From Gracilaria vermiculophylla (lineage: Eukaryota > Rhodophyta > Florideophyceae > Gracilariales > Gracilariaceae): DNA of 64,000 nucleotides. The stretch's first letter is position 1, and the number at the start of each line of letters is the position of its first letter. A program made the position numbers and the translations under genes. Shown in pieces: positions 30,638 to 41,401 of the stretch. Under the pieces are notes generated by a model. That model was not told the origin of the DNA. It did not search any database and saw only the letters and a list, made by a program, of their open reading frames with translations. The stretch is from assembly GCA_019155205.2 (NCBI GenBank), contig JAHNZQ020003149.1, positions 1,307,487-1,371,486 of the forward strand, in the 5' to 3' direction.

Positions 30638-33241
30638 TATGGTGTTCTTCGCACAATATCCAATATCCAAAACGTACCTCGGATGGAGCGAGAACTAAGT
30701 CGTGCTCCCAAGCCAGCAGAATCGATTTTAATCAATACAATCAACGACGGATGGTCAAAGATGCTTAAATGATATGAGATGACAAGAAAGACATATTATT
30801 TGGGACAAGCCAAGAAACTAGAAGCGTCACTCTCAATGAACTCGGTCTGTCAATGTCGAAAAGGCCCGTGATATGTGCAAAGAAAACCATCTCAGAAGCT
30901 TCTGGCATCCTTCCATTCAAAGATGGCTATTACGCCCGGGATATGCACTCTGCACCAGTCTGCAAGTCACGTTTGTGACCTACCACAAAAACCCACTGCA
31001 TGCCGTTCAAATAATCACAACACGTAGTTGTAGACTTCAAGAAGACGATTACGGGCCCTTTGCTTCTCTACTTCGAATGGCGGGAACTCAGGCGTCGAAC
31101 GTGTAAGAGTCGTGGCACACCAACCAAAGTTGCGTGGCCCAGCCCCTCGAATAAAAAACCACAGCAGATGGACCCTTAACGTATGAGCCTCGTTTGAATG
31201 GATTTATACATAATGTAGGTCATCAACGGCATCATAATTGGTTCGCCGGGATGTGTGTGACATCAGTTGGTCGATTATAAAGATCAATCATCATTGTTTT
31301 TACGGAGCGCAGCTGTGCCAAAACGTACTGTTGTTGCCCTCTGTCTCGCTGCGGAATCAATGCTGTTTTCATCGAGAAGGTTGCCGTTCGAATTTTGGCA
31401 CTCGTCGCGTTTAGGACATGAACAGGTTGGGCATAAGTTTCGCAATAGTATTCCGCCGGGGTACGCGTCGGCCATTGGGCCAATGAAGTTTTATTTGATG
31501 AATAAGTGGATGACAACACACGTAACGATGGCCGAAAAAGTTACGTGAATGGTAATCCAGGAACGGCACCAACAGATGCGGAGTCTGTGCAACTTTCAAG
31601 ACAGAAAATAAGAAACTGGAAAAGTTCGCACGGAAACCTCGTGCTGCTCAACATGGATAAATCATAACAAATGTTGCGTCAAACTGTGCAATGTCGTAGT
31701 CTGTCTCGTGCGCATCACAAAAATCGTGAGCATCCCTCACAATACATGGTCATGAGTTCGTACAAATCCAGGTCTAGGTCCAGGGGGCAATTGTGCGAGG
31801 CGAGCGCCAGTAACACACCGGCCGATTGAACCGCACGCACGGTATCTTCACCTTCTTCAAAGGATGTTCCATGAAGGTTAACCCCGAAGTCTAGAGGGTT
31901 TTGAATTCATTCGTGATTCGGGTGACCTTGACTAATCAAGTTCCTGAAAGCCTCCTCGAGAGGAAAGTTCGACATAGTTAAAATCGCTTGATGTTCATTC
32001 ATCCATACCTGGACCCTTGCGTTGGTCATCGTATTCAAGTCTTCGCTTACGAGATCCCGGATGTACAGATGTCATGCACGCCCTCTCCAAATCATGATGG
32101 ATGCATTGCGCAGCACCTGGGGAAACTTGCATGTGGCGGAAAAGATTGAATGGCGGAATAGAAGCATAGGATACTGGATTCTTCCTTCACTTCGTCTAAA
32201 CTCTCCCAATCATGCTATTTCCTCTCTGTAAAGGTCAGGAGCTACGGATAGTGTTATAAAATATATCTTCTGCTCTTGGGCAATCACCCATGCGCACTTG
32301 ACATATCTCATAGCGCTCTTCAACAGCAACGAATGCATCATCCGCGGCCTGTGAAATGATATCAAGAAGTACCCCTCGAGAGAGATCTCGCTGACTGGTC
32401 CCTAGACTGAAAATATCGTAGATTTGGAACCGGATTGAAGACTGGGGTCCGCCCGTAGTATATCTTGATGCGCCAGAAGAGAAAGGTTATTCCCTACTCC
32501 GGATCGGCGGTTGCGCCGGCTATTAGCGTTAACTAGGTTCAGGTTCGGAATTGGATAAAGAGGAGGTTAAGGATCTGCACACGATAGATATTCGCGGCAA
32601 GCTCGAGAAGCAGGTTGGATCCTCGTTCTGGGGCGGTTGTTGCGACGCCATCTATTAATAGCATATTTCGTGTTGGTGTAGGAGTGGATGGTTAGCGGCG
32701 GCTTTTGCAGCGCTTGTTCTCCTTCAATCGTGAATTGGACGCTTCATATAAAGGAATGACTGAATACAAAACGCGCTTATTTCTACTAGGGGCAACTCGA
32801 GAAACGAGTCACTTTTCTTTAACTGGAACAAGTTCTTGTTCATACATGAGAAATATAGATCAAATCGTCGAGTCGTGACGTACAGATATTAAGACTTGTT
32901 TTAGAGGGGCCAGTGGGTTTGAGAACTTGGGTCCAGGTCCACGCATACTCTTTTACGTAGTCAATCAACCCCGTCCATACATTGTTCTGGCAGGACTGAA
33001 AGTCTGTACTCTGTGCTGAAGGCTTCGATCACTCATTGCAAAGTAAGATAGGCTAAACATCGGGAAATTTCTCAGTAAGTCTTCCTACTTTTTTAGTCTC
33101 GGCGAGATAGCCTGTGTTTTTAGTGAAGGATCTTCTGAGTGTGGGCAATTGATGTTTCTTTCATTGCACGCCATCTGGCAATTGACTTTCGGCCTGGACA
33201 TACAACTAGTTATGCAATTATCTCCAGAAGTCCATCGAAAT
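30638..33241. other. Gene-poor region with interrupted coding remnants
   Basis: There are 2.6 kb without an intact gene. Minus-strand frames at 31715-32071 and 32235-32486 read like protein but are interrupted (see separate entry). A plus-strand frame near 31340-31500 has a faint likeness to the end of a copia integrase (SMLFSSRRLPFEFW). The first 100 bases up to 30700 probably belong to the leader of the neighbouring minus-strand gene, with a possible GTACGT donor near 30676. Confidence 0.45.
31715..32486 (-). pseudogene. Interrupted protein-like frames, unknown
   Basis: From 32486 to 32235 a minus-strand frame is open for 83 codons with protein-like composition (GVLLDIISQAADDAFVAVEE). From 32071 to 31715 a second frame is open except for one TGA at 31907-31909 (segments LEEAFRNLISQGHPNHE and EEGEDTVRAVQSAGVLLALA). 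No ATG and no clear splice set joins them. It may be a decayed gene, or exons of a gene whose introns I could not place. The TVRAV...LALA segment vaguely recalls a copia reverse transcriptase but the match is weak. Confidence 0.3.
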
Positions 33242-35242
33242 CTATCTCGCATCCACAGCGCAGTTTGTTAAAATTAGTCTAACCTTCTCTGGGTCACGCA
33301 TTCCGACGGCAGCAATTGCGTCGTTACCGTACTCATTGACAGGATCTTGGAGAGCTTTGTGGATTTCGGAATGAGTAGTGGCTAAGCTTTCTGCAACAGC
33401 CGTACGCGCTCTGTTTCTCCATCGAACATTTGTAATCTTCGTTACGTGTGGGGGTTGAAGTACTTCAGATGATCCGATAGTACTGCCGCCAAATAAGAGA
33501 GCATAGAAATTCTTGACAGATATTGAAAGTGCTTCTACGTCCATGCCTGATACTCTTGACAGTGGCTTTCGACCTGATATCGGGGCTGCCTGTTTTGCTT
33601 CCGCCAAGAGCCTCGCCCTTTCTGCCAGCCCACACCTTCGCAAAACTGTGACAGTGCTCAATTGAATATAATTCTCAATGTGTTGGTCAGCGAGTGAAGT
33701 AAGCTGTTCGACCCTAGTAGACGCAAATGAGTATGACATTAAAGGCATTCGCATGGAGTCGATACAGTTTGCCAAGAACACTTGTCGTTCAACGGCTGAA
33801 AGCTTGCGAGATGCCATACTATCACATAGAGATTGCAAAGGGTTGAGAATTACCTCCAGAACAGCAGAAATTTGTGCCTGACGAGCATTTTCAGGCACGA
33901 GACTTGCATCGAGAGTAGCCATGATTTCATCAAGACGGGTCATGGATTGGTTTACGGCAGCCGGAGGTGTGAGATCCTCGGAGGGCCCTATGCCCGAAAG
34001 CCGGAAGGACTCCATTTTCGATTTCCATGCAGAAAAGAAACCGTACATTGCTATAGAATGACATTCCATGAGCATTTCAGGGAGGGCTGCATCTTTTCCT
34101 AGTAACTGGGACATGGTTGTAGCGTAAAATTCTAGCAGGCTTGCGAGGCGGTAGAGAACGACAACAGGTAATGTCTGCTCCAAAGCTTGCTCAAAACGAA
34201 TGCGAAACGGCCTGCAGAGGGCGTCAAACACCGTATTCAGCACTTTCAGAGCCAGCTCTTCATTGTGCGCTCTAGTGGTCTCATCACCATGATTAGGATC
34301 CAAGGTGAACAGTCTGTTAGTGAGTTCTTTTTCTGAGGCAAGAGCTTGATGCATCCATGCGAGCATATCATTTGTATATCGCATGGCATCATGTGCGTGC
34401 ATTTCAATAGGCCTGGGCATGCCACCAGGTCCACCTTTCGTGAGCGCGTTCACAAACCGAGTGACCAGAGATGCTCGACGAGCTGAACCAACCTCTTCTG
34501 CACAGTATCGAAGCAGCATTGGACGCGCACGAAGTGCTCGAATAGCTTCTCTCAATAGAGCGGCTTCCTGTTCGTTTTCCTCAGCATCAACGTCCAAAGT
34601 ACCACATTGCGCTTGGACAAAACGGAAAACCTTCTCATAAGCTTCTTCTTTCTTTGTGGCTGCAAATTCTAAGGCCTCTAAACCGGCTCTCTGATTGTGG
34701 GATCGAAGCAAAAATCTAGAATCGTGGTCGATTCGCTCAAGTTTGTGGAGCGCTTCAAGAAAAGTGGCATCTACCTCATCGCATTGCAGAGCAGCAGCAT
34801 GTTCACCTTGCAGCACAAAGCGATTAAGAAATGCGGTTGATACGGCAGCGCGATACTGAGCATCAGAGAGTTTCGCTCGCAACTGCGATGTTTGCGAGAC
34901 AACGGTGCTAGCGTCGCTTCGAGCACCGGATAATCGCGTTGTAAGAGCACTGACATCCTTCTGCATTTCAGAAATATGACTTTGAACTGCTTGAAGCTGC
35001 TTCTGTGCATCGGAAAATGCATCCAAAACGGCCTTACTGCTCTCAACCGCACGGCGCGCTAGCATGGGGGTGAGATCGCGACGAGTGGCAGGCGAGTTGG
35101 TTGTATAGAAGGATTGAATTTCACGAATGGCCCCTAGCAGATTTGGAGATTCTGCCGGAATCGGAGCTTCAAGAAGAGAACGCATCTTCACGACTGCCCA
35201 TGATGAAGGTGGCTGATGCTCGGAGCTTTCAGTTGTTGCCAT
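33242..35242 (-). CDS. COG6: Conserved oligomeric Golgi complex subunit 6
   Basis: COG6 belongs to lobe B of the COG tether, which directs retrograde vesicles within the Golgi. The product is 666 residues from the ATG at 35242 (the open frame extends to 35278 with a TTG). The N-terminal part is a long coiled coil: LTPMLARRAVESSKAVLDAF, then heptad-rich IQ/SH/LT segments to about residue 150, followed by FLNRFVLQGEHAAAL, a pattern typical of COG6. The remaining two thirds are alpha-helical, as in CATCHR tethers. It is divergent from TAF5 across 579 bases and uninterrupted. Confidence 0.88.
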   Translation of the reverse strand: MATTESSEHQPPSSWAVVKMRSLLEAPIPAESPNLLGAIREIQSFYTTNSPATRRDLTPMLARRAVESSKAVLDAFSDAQKQLQAVQSHISEMQKDVSALTTRLSGARSDASTVVSQTSQLRAKLSDAQYRAAVSTAFLNRFVLQGEHAAALQCDEVDATFLEALHKLERIDHDSRFLLRSHNQRAGLEALEFAATKKEEAYEKVFRFVQAQCGTLDVDAEENEQEAALLREAIRALRARPMLLRYCAEEVGSARRASLVTRFVNALTKGGPGGMPRPIEMHAHDAMRYTNDMLAWMHQALASEKELTNRLFTLDPNHGDETTRAHNEELALKVLNTVFDALCRPFRIRFEQALEQTLPVVVLYRLASLLEFYATTMSQLLGKDAALPEMLMECHSIAMYGFFSAWKSKMESFRLSGIGPSEDLTPPAAVNQSMTRLDEIMATLDASLVPENARQAQISAVLEVILNPLQSLCDSMASRKLSAVERQVFLANCIDSMRMPLMSYSFASTRVEQLTSLADQHIENYIQLSTVTVLRRCGLAERARLLAEAKQAAPISGRKPLSRVSGMDVEALSISVKNFYALLFGGSTIGSSEVLQPPHVTKITNVRWRNRARTAVAESLATTHSEIHKALQDPVNEYGNDAIAAVGMRDPEKVRLILTNCAVDAR

Positions 35243-35821
35243 GGTATGGAGACTGGGTTTGGGAATATCGATTCGCAAGAGGCGAGATGCACTACTCTTA
35301 CAAAGATATTCACGGCGACATAGAGGCGGACGGATGAACAGCGTCGATCTACGACATCATATGACCTCTGCTCTTCAATCGCGGTAGGGCGGTGTAACAA
35401 TGAAGGTATGCAACAGCTGGCGCATGCAGTGAGCTACAGCAGGCTCGAGAATGGCAAAGTAGATGAATGCTGCGTACATTATTCGTATGAAAGATAGAGT
35501 TTTGGCGGGTTGAATTTAAATGCCCAGTGCACCCGGCGGTTGTGCTAAACGCCCCGAGTGCGACATCGTCATATAGGATCAAATTGGATGAGCTGAAGAC
35601 CACTGACGGCATCAGACTTCATGCAGTCTTAGATGCTTGCAGTTCAGATTTCAAAGTAGTCTGCGCTCGCTCGCAGGATTTCCGGACTCGCACAACTGAA
35701 GGCCGCCAAAATTGGTTGAAGCCTAACTCTCTTTGCGCCCTTCTGTTGTTTACGGGTACAGTTTTTTCTATATCGTCGTCGCGCTTTTTCGTTAACTCCT
35801 GGCTCGCAGTTTTGACAACGC
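35243..35821. other. Divergent promoter region, COG6 / TAF5
   Basis: 579 bases between divergent starts. No coding frame with support and no repeat seen. Confidence 0.5.
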
Positions 35822-38185
35822 ATGAATCCAGGCAACCCCTCTCAAAATGGGCAGCACGGGAAGCAATTTTCTGCAAATCCCGCCGTTGTTTCTGTTGACC
35901 ACCATCCACCGCCAGTTGCACTCTCTCCGTCACAACCAGTGCCACGTGATGGTCGACCTATCATCGCAATAGATGACGGTGACGACGAAGATCCCATGCG
36001 TGTGAACGCCGCTGAGAAGGTAGCTTCGGACTATCTTCGCAAACATGGATATGCAGTACCAGATGCTAGTGCAGCAGGTGTTGGAACAGCGCAACCAATC
36101 ACTACAGAACCGGCTTGTCCGCCTGACCTTGGCATCGAACACGCAGAAGTCGATGATGAACACCGCAACACCCTCATGATGTTACAACGTCCTGAGCTTG
36201 TGGCGGCTCAAGATACCAGGCGCTTTGAGGATAGTTATTGCGAGCTTCGTGACTGGGTGGATGGAAGCCTGGATATCTACAAGGCCGAATTTCACGCGTT
36301 GTTATACCCGTTGCTTGTGCACTGTTTTCTCCAGATGATAAAGTTAAGAGCCACTGCAGAAGCTAGAGCTTTTCTGTCTCGTTGTTCGGCTGAGTTTCGT
36401 GAAGGAACTGCTTCTCAGCGTCGGGAACTTACATCTCTTTCCGGAATTGCATCCCCGCAACATCTGGAAGAGAATGAAGTTTCCAATCTCTTCCTCAAGC
36501 ACCGATATGAGGTTCATCTATCACAGTATGCATTCGAGCTTTTGATGGCGTTCCTCGGCGATGACCCGAGACGAGTAGTTCTGCTGCGTATAATTAACAT
36601 GCATCTCGCTGTGCGAATAGACGAGGGGATCGAAGCTTCGCGAACAGGGGGGTTGATTGTTAAGGCAAAAGAAGACCGAGCTGCCGAGTCAGGGTTCGTA
36701 CCATCCAAAGAACGGGATGCCTTGTTACGCACGGATGTTTTGTGGGGTCGTCTTCGCCCTGATCATTACCTCATACCTGATGAAGATGATGGCCCAGAAA
36801 AAAACCAGAAGAACAAACCGAAACAGGCAGGAGATAAGACAAAGCAGTCGAATGAAGCGAAGGCAAAGGCGGATGTTCCCAAAAAAGAAGTTGCTGAGGA
36901 AGAAGAAGAACCGGCTGTTCGTGAGGACGGAACTCTCACAAAGTCAAGGGTCCCGCTGAAAAAATACCGCATCGGCTCAAAAAGCATCGAGGCGTCTCTT
37001 GATCGCAAAAACCGTGCGATACTTTTCGACACAGCTACGTCACAGAGCACTTGTGATGAACTGGCAATTCTATGCTACACATTCACAAACACGCATGAAG
37101 ACGGTCTCAATTGCTCAGCCTCCTCGGAGGATGGGTCTATCGTGGTTGCTGGTTTCGGCGACTCATCGCTGCGGATATGGGATGCAAAGAGCTCAAGCAC
37201 GGATGGTGGGCGAGCTGCATCCGGCGGGGATGGGACGGATAGACTTATTGGACACTCGGGACCCGTATACGCCGTTGACTGGACAAAATGTGGCCGTTTT
37301 GTTCTAAGTGGATCTGAAGACGGAAGTTTGCGTTTATGGTCTGCAGACTATCGAAGGGATATATGTTCTTACAGGGGCCACAACTATCCAGTTTGGAGTG
37401 CCGCGTTTTCTCCGCTAGACCACTACTTTGTCAGCGGCGGGCACGACCGAACAGCACGAGTGTGGAGCACCGACTGTTTGATATCACTGCGAGTTCTGGC
37501 TGGTCATCTAGCTGATGTGGATTGCGTGCGATGGCACCCCAACTGTAACTACCTAGCGACTGGATCCAGTGACCGCACGGCGCGTTTATGGGATGTGCGA
37601 GACGGAAAATGTGTACGCGTCTTCGGAACGCACCGCGGCACTATTCACTCGTTAGCGTTCTCACCCGACGGTCGCACGTTGGCATGTGGGGGGGACGCTG
37701 ACACCATCGATATCTGGGATATTGCGAGTGGAAAACGAATGCGTCGCCTAAGCGGGCATTCATCTACAGTGTGGTCCCTTGACTATTCGCGACAAGGAGC
37801 GATTTTGGCGTCTGGTGGCGCAGATTGCAAAGTTTGTGTATGGCGAGCGACAGACTGGTCAGGGGTGATTCATCCGGCAGAGGAAGACATGGGACAAAAC
37901 GGGGACGTGGCAAACGGGAAGAAAGGAGGCGACGGTATGGATGCAGACGGCGACGTGCGGATGGCGGGGGACAAAAATGGAAAGGGAGATGAAGACGAAA
38001 GCAAGGACAAGGATACTGATGAAGCGGAAGAAGAGCGGAAGGAGGTGGCCAAGAAACGTGCTGAGCTGCAGAAGGCACGCGGGTCGCCGTTGCTGGAAGC
38101 GTTCGAGACGAAAGACACGCCAATCCATGCGGTAAAGTTCACGAGGAAGAATGTGCTCGTGGCCATGGGCAGCTTTCGGGGATAA
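35822..38185 (+). CDS. TAF5: Transcription initiation factor TFIID subunit 5
   Basis: TAF5 is a scaffold of TFIID (and of SAGA-like complexes). The 787-residue product has the TAF5 NTD2 helical domain at about residues 130-270 (FEDSYCELRDWVDGSLDIYK, LLYPLLVHCFLQMI). A charged linker with Lys/Glu runs follows near 315-365. WD40 repeats start at about residue 420, with GH...WD spacing such as GHSGPVYAVDW, GHNYPVWSAAF, GHLADVDCVRW, THRGTIHSLAF and GHSSTVWSLDY. The last blade is split by an insertion of about 75 residues rich in Asp, Lys and Gly before the conserved PLLEAFETKDTPIHAVKFTRKN ending. The start is the first ATG of the frame. Confidence 0.93.
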   Translation: MNPGNPSQNGQHGKQFSANPAVVSVDHHPPPVALSPSQPVPRDGRPIIAIDDGDDEDPMRVNAAEKVASDYLRKHGYAVPDASAAGVGTAQPITTEPACPPDLGIEHAEVDDEHRNTLMMLQRPELVAAQDTRRFEDSYCELRDWVDGSLDIYKAEFHALLYPLLVHCFLQMIKLRATAEARAFLSRCSAEFREGTASQRRELTSLSGIASPQHLEENEVSNLFLKHRYEVHLSQYAFELLMAFLGDDPRRVVLLRIINMHLAVRIDEGIEASRTGGLIVKAKEDRAAESGFVPSKERDALLRTDVLWGRLRPDHYLIPDEDDGPEKNQKNKPKQAGDKTKQSNEAKAKADVPKKEVAEEEEEPAVREDGTLTKSRVPLKKYRIGSKSIEASLDRKNRAILFDTATSQSTCDELAILCYTFTNTHEDGLNCSASSEDGSIVVAGFGDSSLRIWDAKSSSTDGGRAASGGDGTDRLIGHSGPVYAVDWTKCGRFVLSGSEDGSLRLWSADYRRDICSYRGHNYPVWSAAFSPLDHYFVSGGHDRTARVWSTDCLISLRVLAGHLADVDCVRWHPNCNYLATGSSDRTARLWDVRDGKCVRVFGTHRGTIHSLAFSPDGRTLACGGDADTIDIWDIASGKRMRRLSGHSSTVWSLDYSRQGAILASGGADCKVCVWRATDWSGVIHPAEEDMGQNGDVANGKKGGDGMDADGDVRMAGDKNGKGDEDESKDKDTDEAEEERKEVAKKRAELQKARGSPLLEAFETKDTPIHAVKFTRKNVLVAMGSFRG

Positions 38186-38620
38186 TGTGATGGCGACGCG
38201 TGGATACGTGTGCAACGGCGAACACGTGCGAACGGCGTGGCACGACAACGGTGCGGCTGTCGTGCTGGACTGCGCTTGAACGGGTGCGTTCCATGACGGG
38301 CTGCGCCTTGCGCTGGTCACGTTTTGGAGCGTATGCGCTTGCGCTTGAGGTGTCCAACGTCAGCACTGGCCGTCTCGTGCGTCACCATCGCATGCTCTGC
38401 CCCGGTGCGCTGTGCCGCACTCGAGCCCGGCTTAGTCTGTTTTGCCCATCCCCGCTCGTAACCGATCGCTACGCGAGGCAGACCAAACCCCCCTACCCTC
38501 CCGCCCCAGGCCTGCCACTCATCTCCGTCTCCGCCGTCGCCTCGCTCTCGGCGGGACGCTCTTGTTTGCCGCACTCCACAACATTCATCTCCCGCGCCTC
38601 GCCGCCCTCTTGTTTTCGAG
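38186..38620. other. GC-rich spacer between TAF5 and V-ATPase a
   Basis: This 435-base spacer is GC-rich and probably holds the TAF5 3' UTR and the V-ATPase promoter. Overlapping frames here reflect composition only. Confidence 0.5.
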
Positions 38621-41209
38621 ATGGGCGCTCTTTTCCGTTCGGAAGATATGACGCTGCTGCGTCTCTACTTTGAGCGCGCCGCCGCTCATGCCACGGTTGA
38701 CGAGCTTGGCAAACTTGGCATCGTCCAGTTTAAGGATCTTAATCCGCACCAGTCCGCTTTCCAGGGCGCTTTTTCCAACGACGTTCGTCGCTGCGATGAT
38801 ATGCAGCGCCGCATCCGTTTCCTAATCGCTCAGATTGACCATGACCCCAATCTCACGGTTCCGGACATGCGCATCCCAAAGGATATATATGAGAATCGCG
38901 CTTTTGACCTGCGTCTCGACAAACTGGACGATGTGCTCTCATCGCATGAGACAAGTCTTCTCCAAATGAATGCCCATTGGGATTCTCTCAACGTTCAACG
39001 CAACGAGCTAGTTGAGCTCCGTTACGTTTTGGAGAAGGGTGCTGGCTTTTTCCAATCGGCCCCGCGAGTGCAGCAAGCAAGCTATGGAACTCTTGGTCTA
39101 TTAGACCCGTCTATGGATGCAAACAACTTGTATTCTCCTATTGCGCCTCCCGCGCTCCTTGATGACACCCCAAATGCTCGCACTGGGCTCGCCCCGGCGG
39201 GTACTGGTTCTCTCCTGTCTTACTTTGCGGGCGTCATTGAGAAGTCGAAGGTCCCTAGTTTTGAATTAGTACTCTTCCGCGCAACACGCGGCAACTGTTT
39301 TGTGCGATTTGCGGAGATTCCCGAGCCGCTCATAGATCCAGCCACCGGAGAGAATGTTGTGAAGTGTGCTTTCATGATTTTCTTCTCTGGTACCGAAGTA
39401 AAGGCAAAGGTCTCCAAGATCTGCAGTGCCTTCTCTGCGAATCTGTACAACTTCCCGGAGTCGCCCGAGGAACAGACCAAGACTTATCAGGAATGTCTTG
39501 ACCGATTGCAAGACCTTCAGACTGTCATTTCTACGACCACGGAACAGCGCCGCACCATCCTATCGGAAATTGCAAAAGAGCTGCCGCTTTGGGATGAGAA
39601 AGTCAGACGTGAGAAGGCCATTTTCCACACGCTCAACATGCTTAACTTCGACACCAGCAATGCGCTGTACTACGCCGAAGTCTGGGCTCCTACTTACTCC
39701 CTGGAGGATGTACGAATGGCTTTGAACGCTGGACGTCAAAACTCTCAGGCACAAGTTCCCTCTATTTTGGAAGAGCGCCCCACTGCGAAAGAGATACCGC
39801 CAACATATTACCGAATCAATCGATTCACATCGGTATTCCAAGGTATTGTGGAGTCCTATGGTGTCGCGGAATACAAGGAAGTGAACCCCGCGCCGTTCGC
39901 GGTCGTCACGTTCCCTTTTCTGTTTGCCGTTATGTTTGGTGATATTGGTCACGGTTTCCTCATGTTCGCCTTTGCAGCTTATGTTGTACTGAATGAGAAA
40001 CGTATGGTCCGCAGAAAGCTTGGTGAGTTTATGCAAACCTGCTATGATGGTCGATATATGCTTCTCCTCATGGGAGCGTTTTCCATCTTTACTGGATTCA
40101 TATACAACGAGTTCTTTGCCGTTCCATTGGATCTCTTTGGTTCACGTTGGAAGTTTACTGATGCCTCTGCGATGGCATGTGGAATTGACAATTGCGACAT
40201 ACCCGGTGATGTACGAGCGCCAATTCAACCGTACCCTATGGGTTTCGATCCGGTGTGGAAAGGTAGCGCCAACGGTTTGCTGTTTTTCAATTCCTACAAA
40301 ATGAAGCTCTCTATCGTCTTGGGTGTTTGTCAGATGGTTTTGGGGATTTGCATGTCGTATCTGAATGCCAAGCATTTCAAGCATCCGCTTGATGTGTGGC
40401 ATGTTTTCGTACCACAGATGATCTTCATGAACGCCATATTCGGATACCTCGTGCTTCTTATCATTTTGAAGTGGGCTACTAACTGGGATTCTCCGGCTTG
40501 CAATGCTGATCCGAACTGCCTTGCTCCTGACCTTAAAACTGTTCTCATTGGAATGTTTATGTCTCCCGGTAACTTGCCTGAAGTTGGAAGGCTTTTCCCG
40601 GGGCAAAATACGGTTCAGCTTGTTCTCCTCGCAGCTGCTCTTGTGGCTGTTCCGTGGATGCTATTGCCGAAGCCATTGATCCTTCTAGCAAGACACAACG
40701 CGAAGAAGAAGGAGCAATACAGGCCTTTAGTGGATGAAGGTGAGGGGAGCGAACTTCTGGCTTCCACTTCCGGTGCCATGGACACATCGGGCGATGTAGA
40801 AGCTGAGGCTGATGCATACGATGAGGACGACGAGTTCGACTTTGCCAACCTCTTTGTCAACCAAATGATTCACACCATTGAGTTTGTGCTTGGTGCTGTC
40901 AGTAACACGGCAAGTTACCTCCGTCTGTGGGCTTTATCTCTTGCTCACGCGGAATTGTCTGATGTGTTCTTGGAGAAGTTATTGTACATGTCCATCGAGT
41001 CTGGGAGTTCAATTTTGATGGTTGTTGGGTTCTTTATGTGGATTGGTCTGACAATCGGTGTCCTTATGTTTATGGAATCTCTAAGCGCGTTCTTGCATGC
41101 CTTGCGTTTGCATTGGGTGGAGTTCCAGAACAAGTTCTACAACCTACACGGAAGCGGCTTGAAATTTGTCGCGTTCGACTATGAAGCGATCCGCGACGCT
41201 GAGGAGTAA
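38621..41209 (+). CDS. VPH1: V-type proton ATPase 116-kDa subunit a
   Basis: Subunit a forms the two proton half-channels of the V-ATPase in vacuole, Golgi or endosome membranes. The 862 residues match the family length. The soluble N-terminal half opens LFRSEDMTLLRLYFERAAAH, with FKDLN and a long coiled region. The membrane half starts with PAPFAVVTFPFLFAVMFGDIGHG at about residue 425 and carries eight helices. The essential arginine lies in SYLRLWALSLAHAELS near residue 770. An acidic loop (about 705-745) separates the middle helices. The gene is intact, intron-free, and convergent with the thioredoxin-like gene. Confidence 0.96.
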   Translation: MGALFRSEDMTLLRLYFERAAAHATVDELGKLGIVQFKDLNPHQSAFQGAFSNDVRRCDDMQRRIRFLIAQIDHDPNLTVPDMRIPKDIYENRAFDLRLDKLDDVLSSHETSLLQMNAHWDSLNVQRNELVELRYVLEKGAGFFQSAPRVQQASYGTLGLLDPSMDANNLYSPIAPPALLDDTPNARTGLAPAGTGSLLSYFAGVIEKSKVPSFELVLFRATRGNCFVRFAEIPEPLIDPATGENVVKCAFMIFFSGTEVKAKVSKICSAFSANLYNFPESPEEQTKTYQECLDRLQDLQTVISTTTEQRRTILSEIAKELPLWDEKVRREKAIFHTLNMLNFDTSNALYYAEVWAPTYSLEDVRMALNAGRQNSQAQVPSILEERPTAKEIPPTYYRINRFTSVFQGIVESYGVAEYKEVNPAPFAVVTFPFLFAVMFGDIGHGFLMFAFAAYVVLNEKRMVRRKLGEFMQTCYDGRYMLLLMGAFSIFTGFIYNEFFAVPLDLFGSRWKFTDASAMACGIDNCDIPGDVRAPIQPYPMGFDPVWKGSANGLLFFNSYKMKLSIVLGVCQMVLGICMSYLNAKHFKHPLDVWHVFVPQMIFMNAIFGYLVLLIILKWATNWDSPACNADPNCLAPDLKTVLIGMFMSPGNLPEVGRLFPGQNTVQLVLLAAALVAVPWMLLPKPLILLARHNAKKKEQYRPLVDEGEGSELLASTSGAMDTSGDVEAEADAYDEDDEFDFANLFVNQMIHTIEFVLGAVSNTASYLRLWALSLAHAELSDVFLEKLLYMSIESGSSILMVVGFFMWIGLTIGVLMFMESLSAFLHALRLHWVEFQNKFYNLHGSGLKFVAFDYEAIRDAEE

Positions 41210-41401
41210 TATGCAATGGGAAACCAAACAGTCCATCATGGCTTCTTAGAACTGCCAGACGCACGAACTGTTCAAATCTTAAAAACTAAATCATTACATG
41301 TCATGGTTCCGCCTATATACTTTCGGAGAGGCACATCAAGAGCTTAGGTAGCACGCTTTAAATTTTAAAGATTCTACTCGCGTTAAAGTCAGATATCACT
41401 T

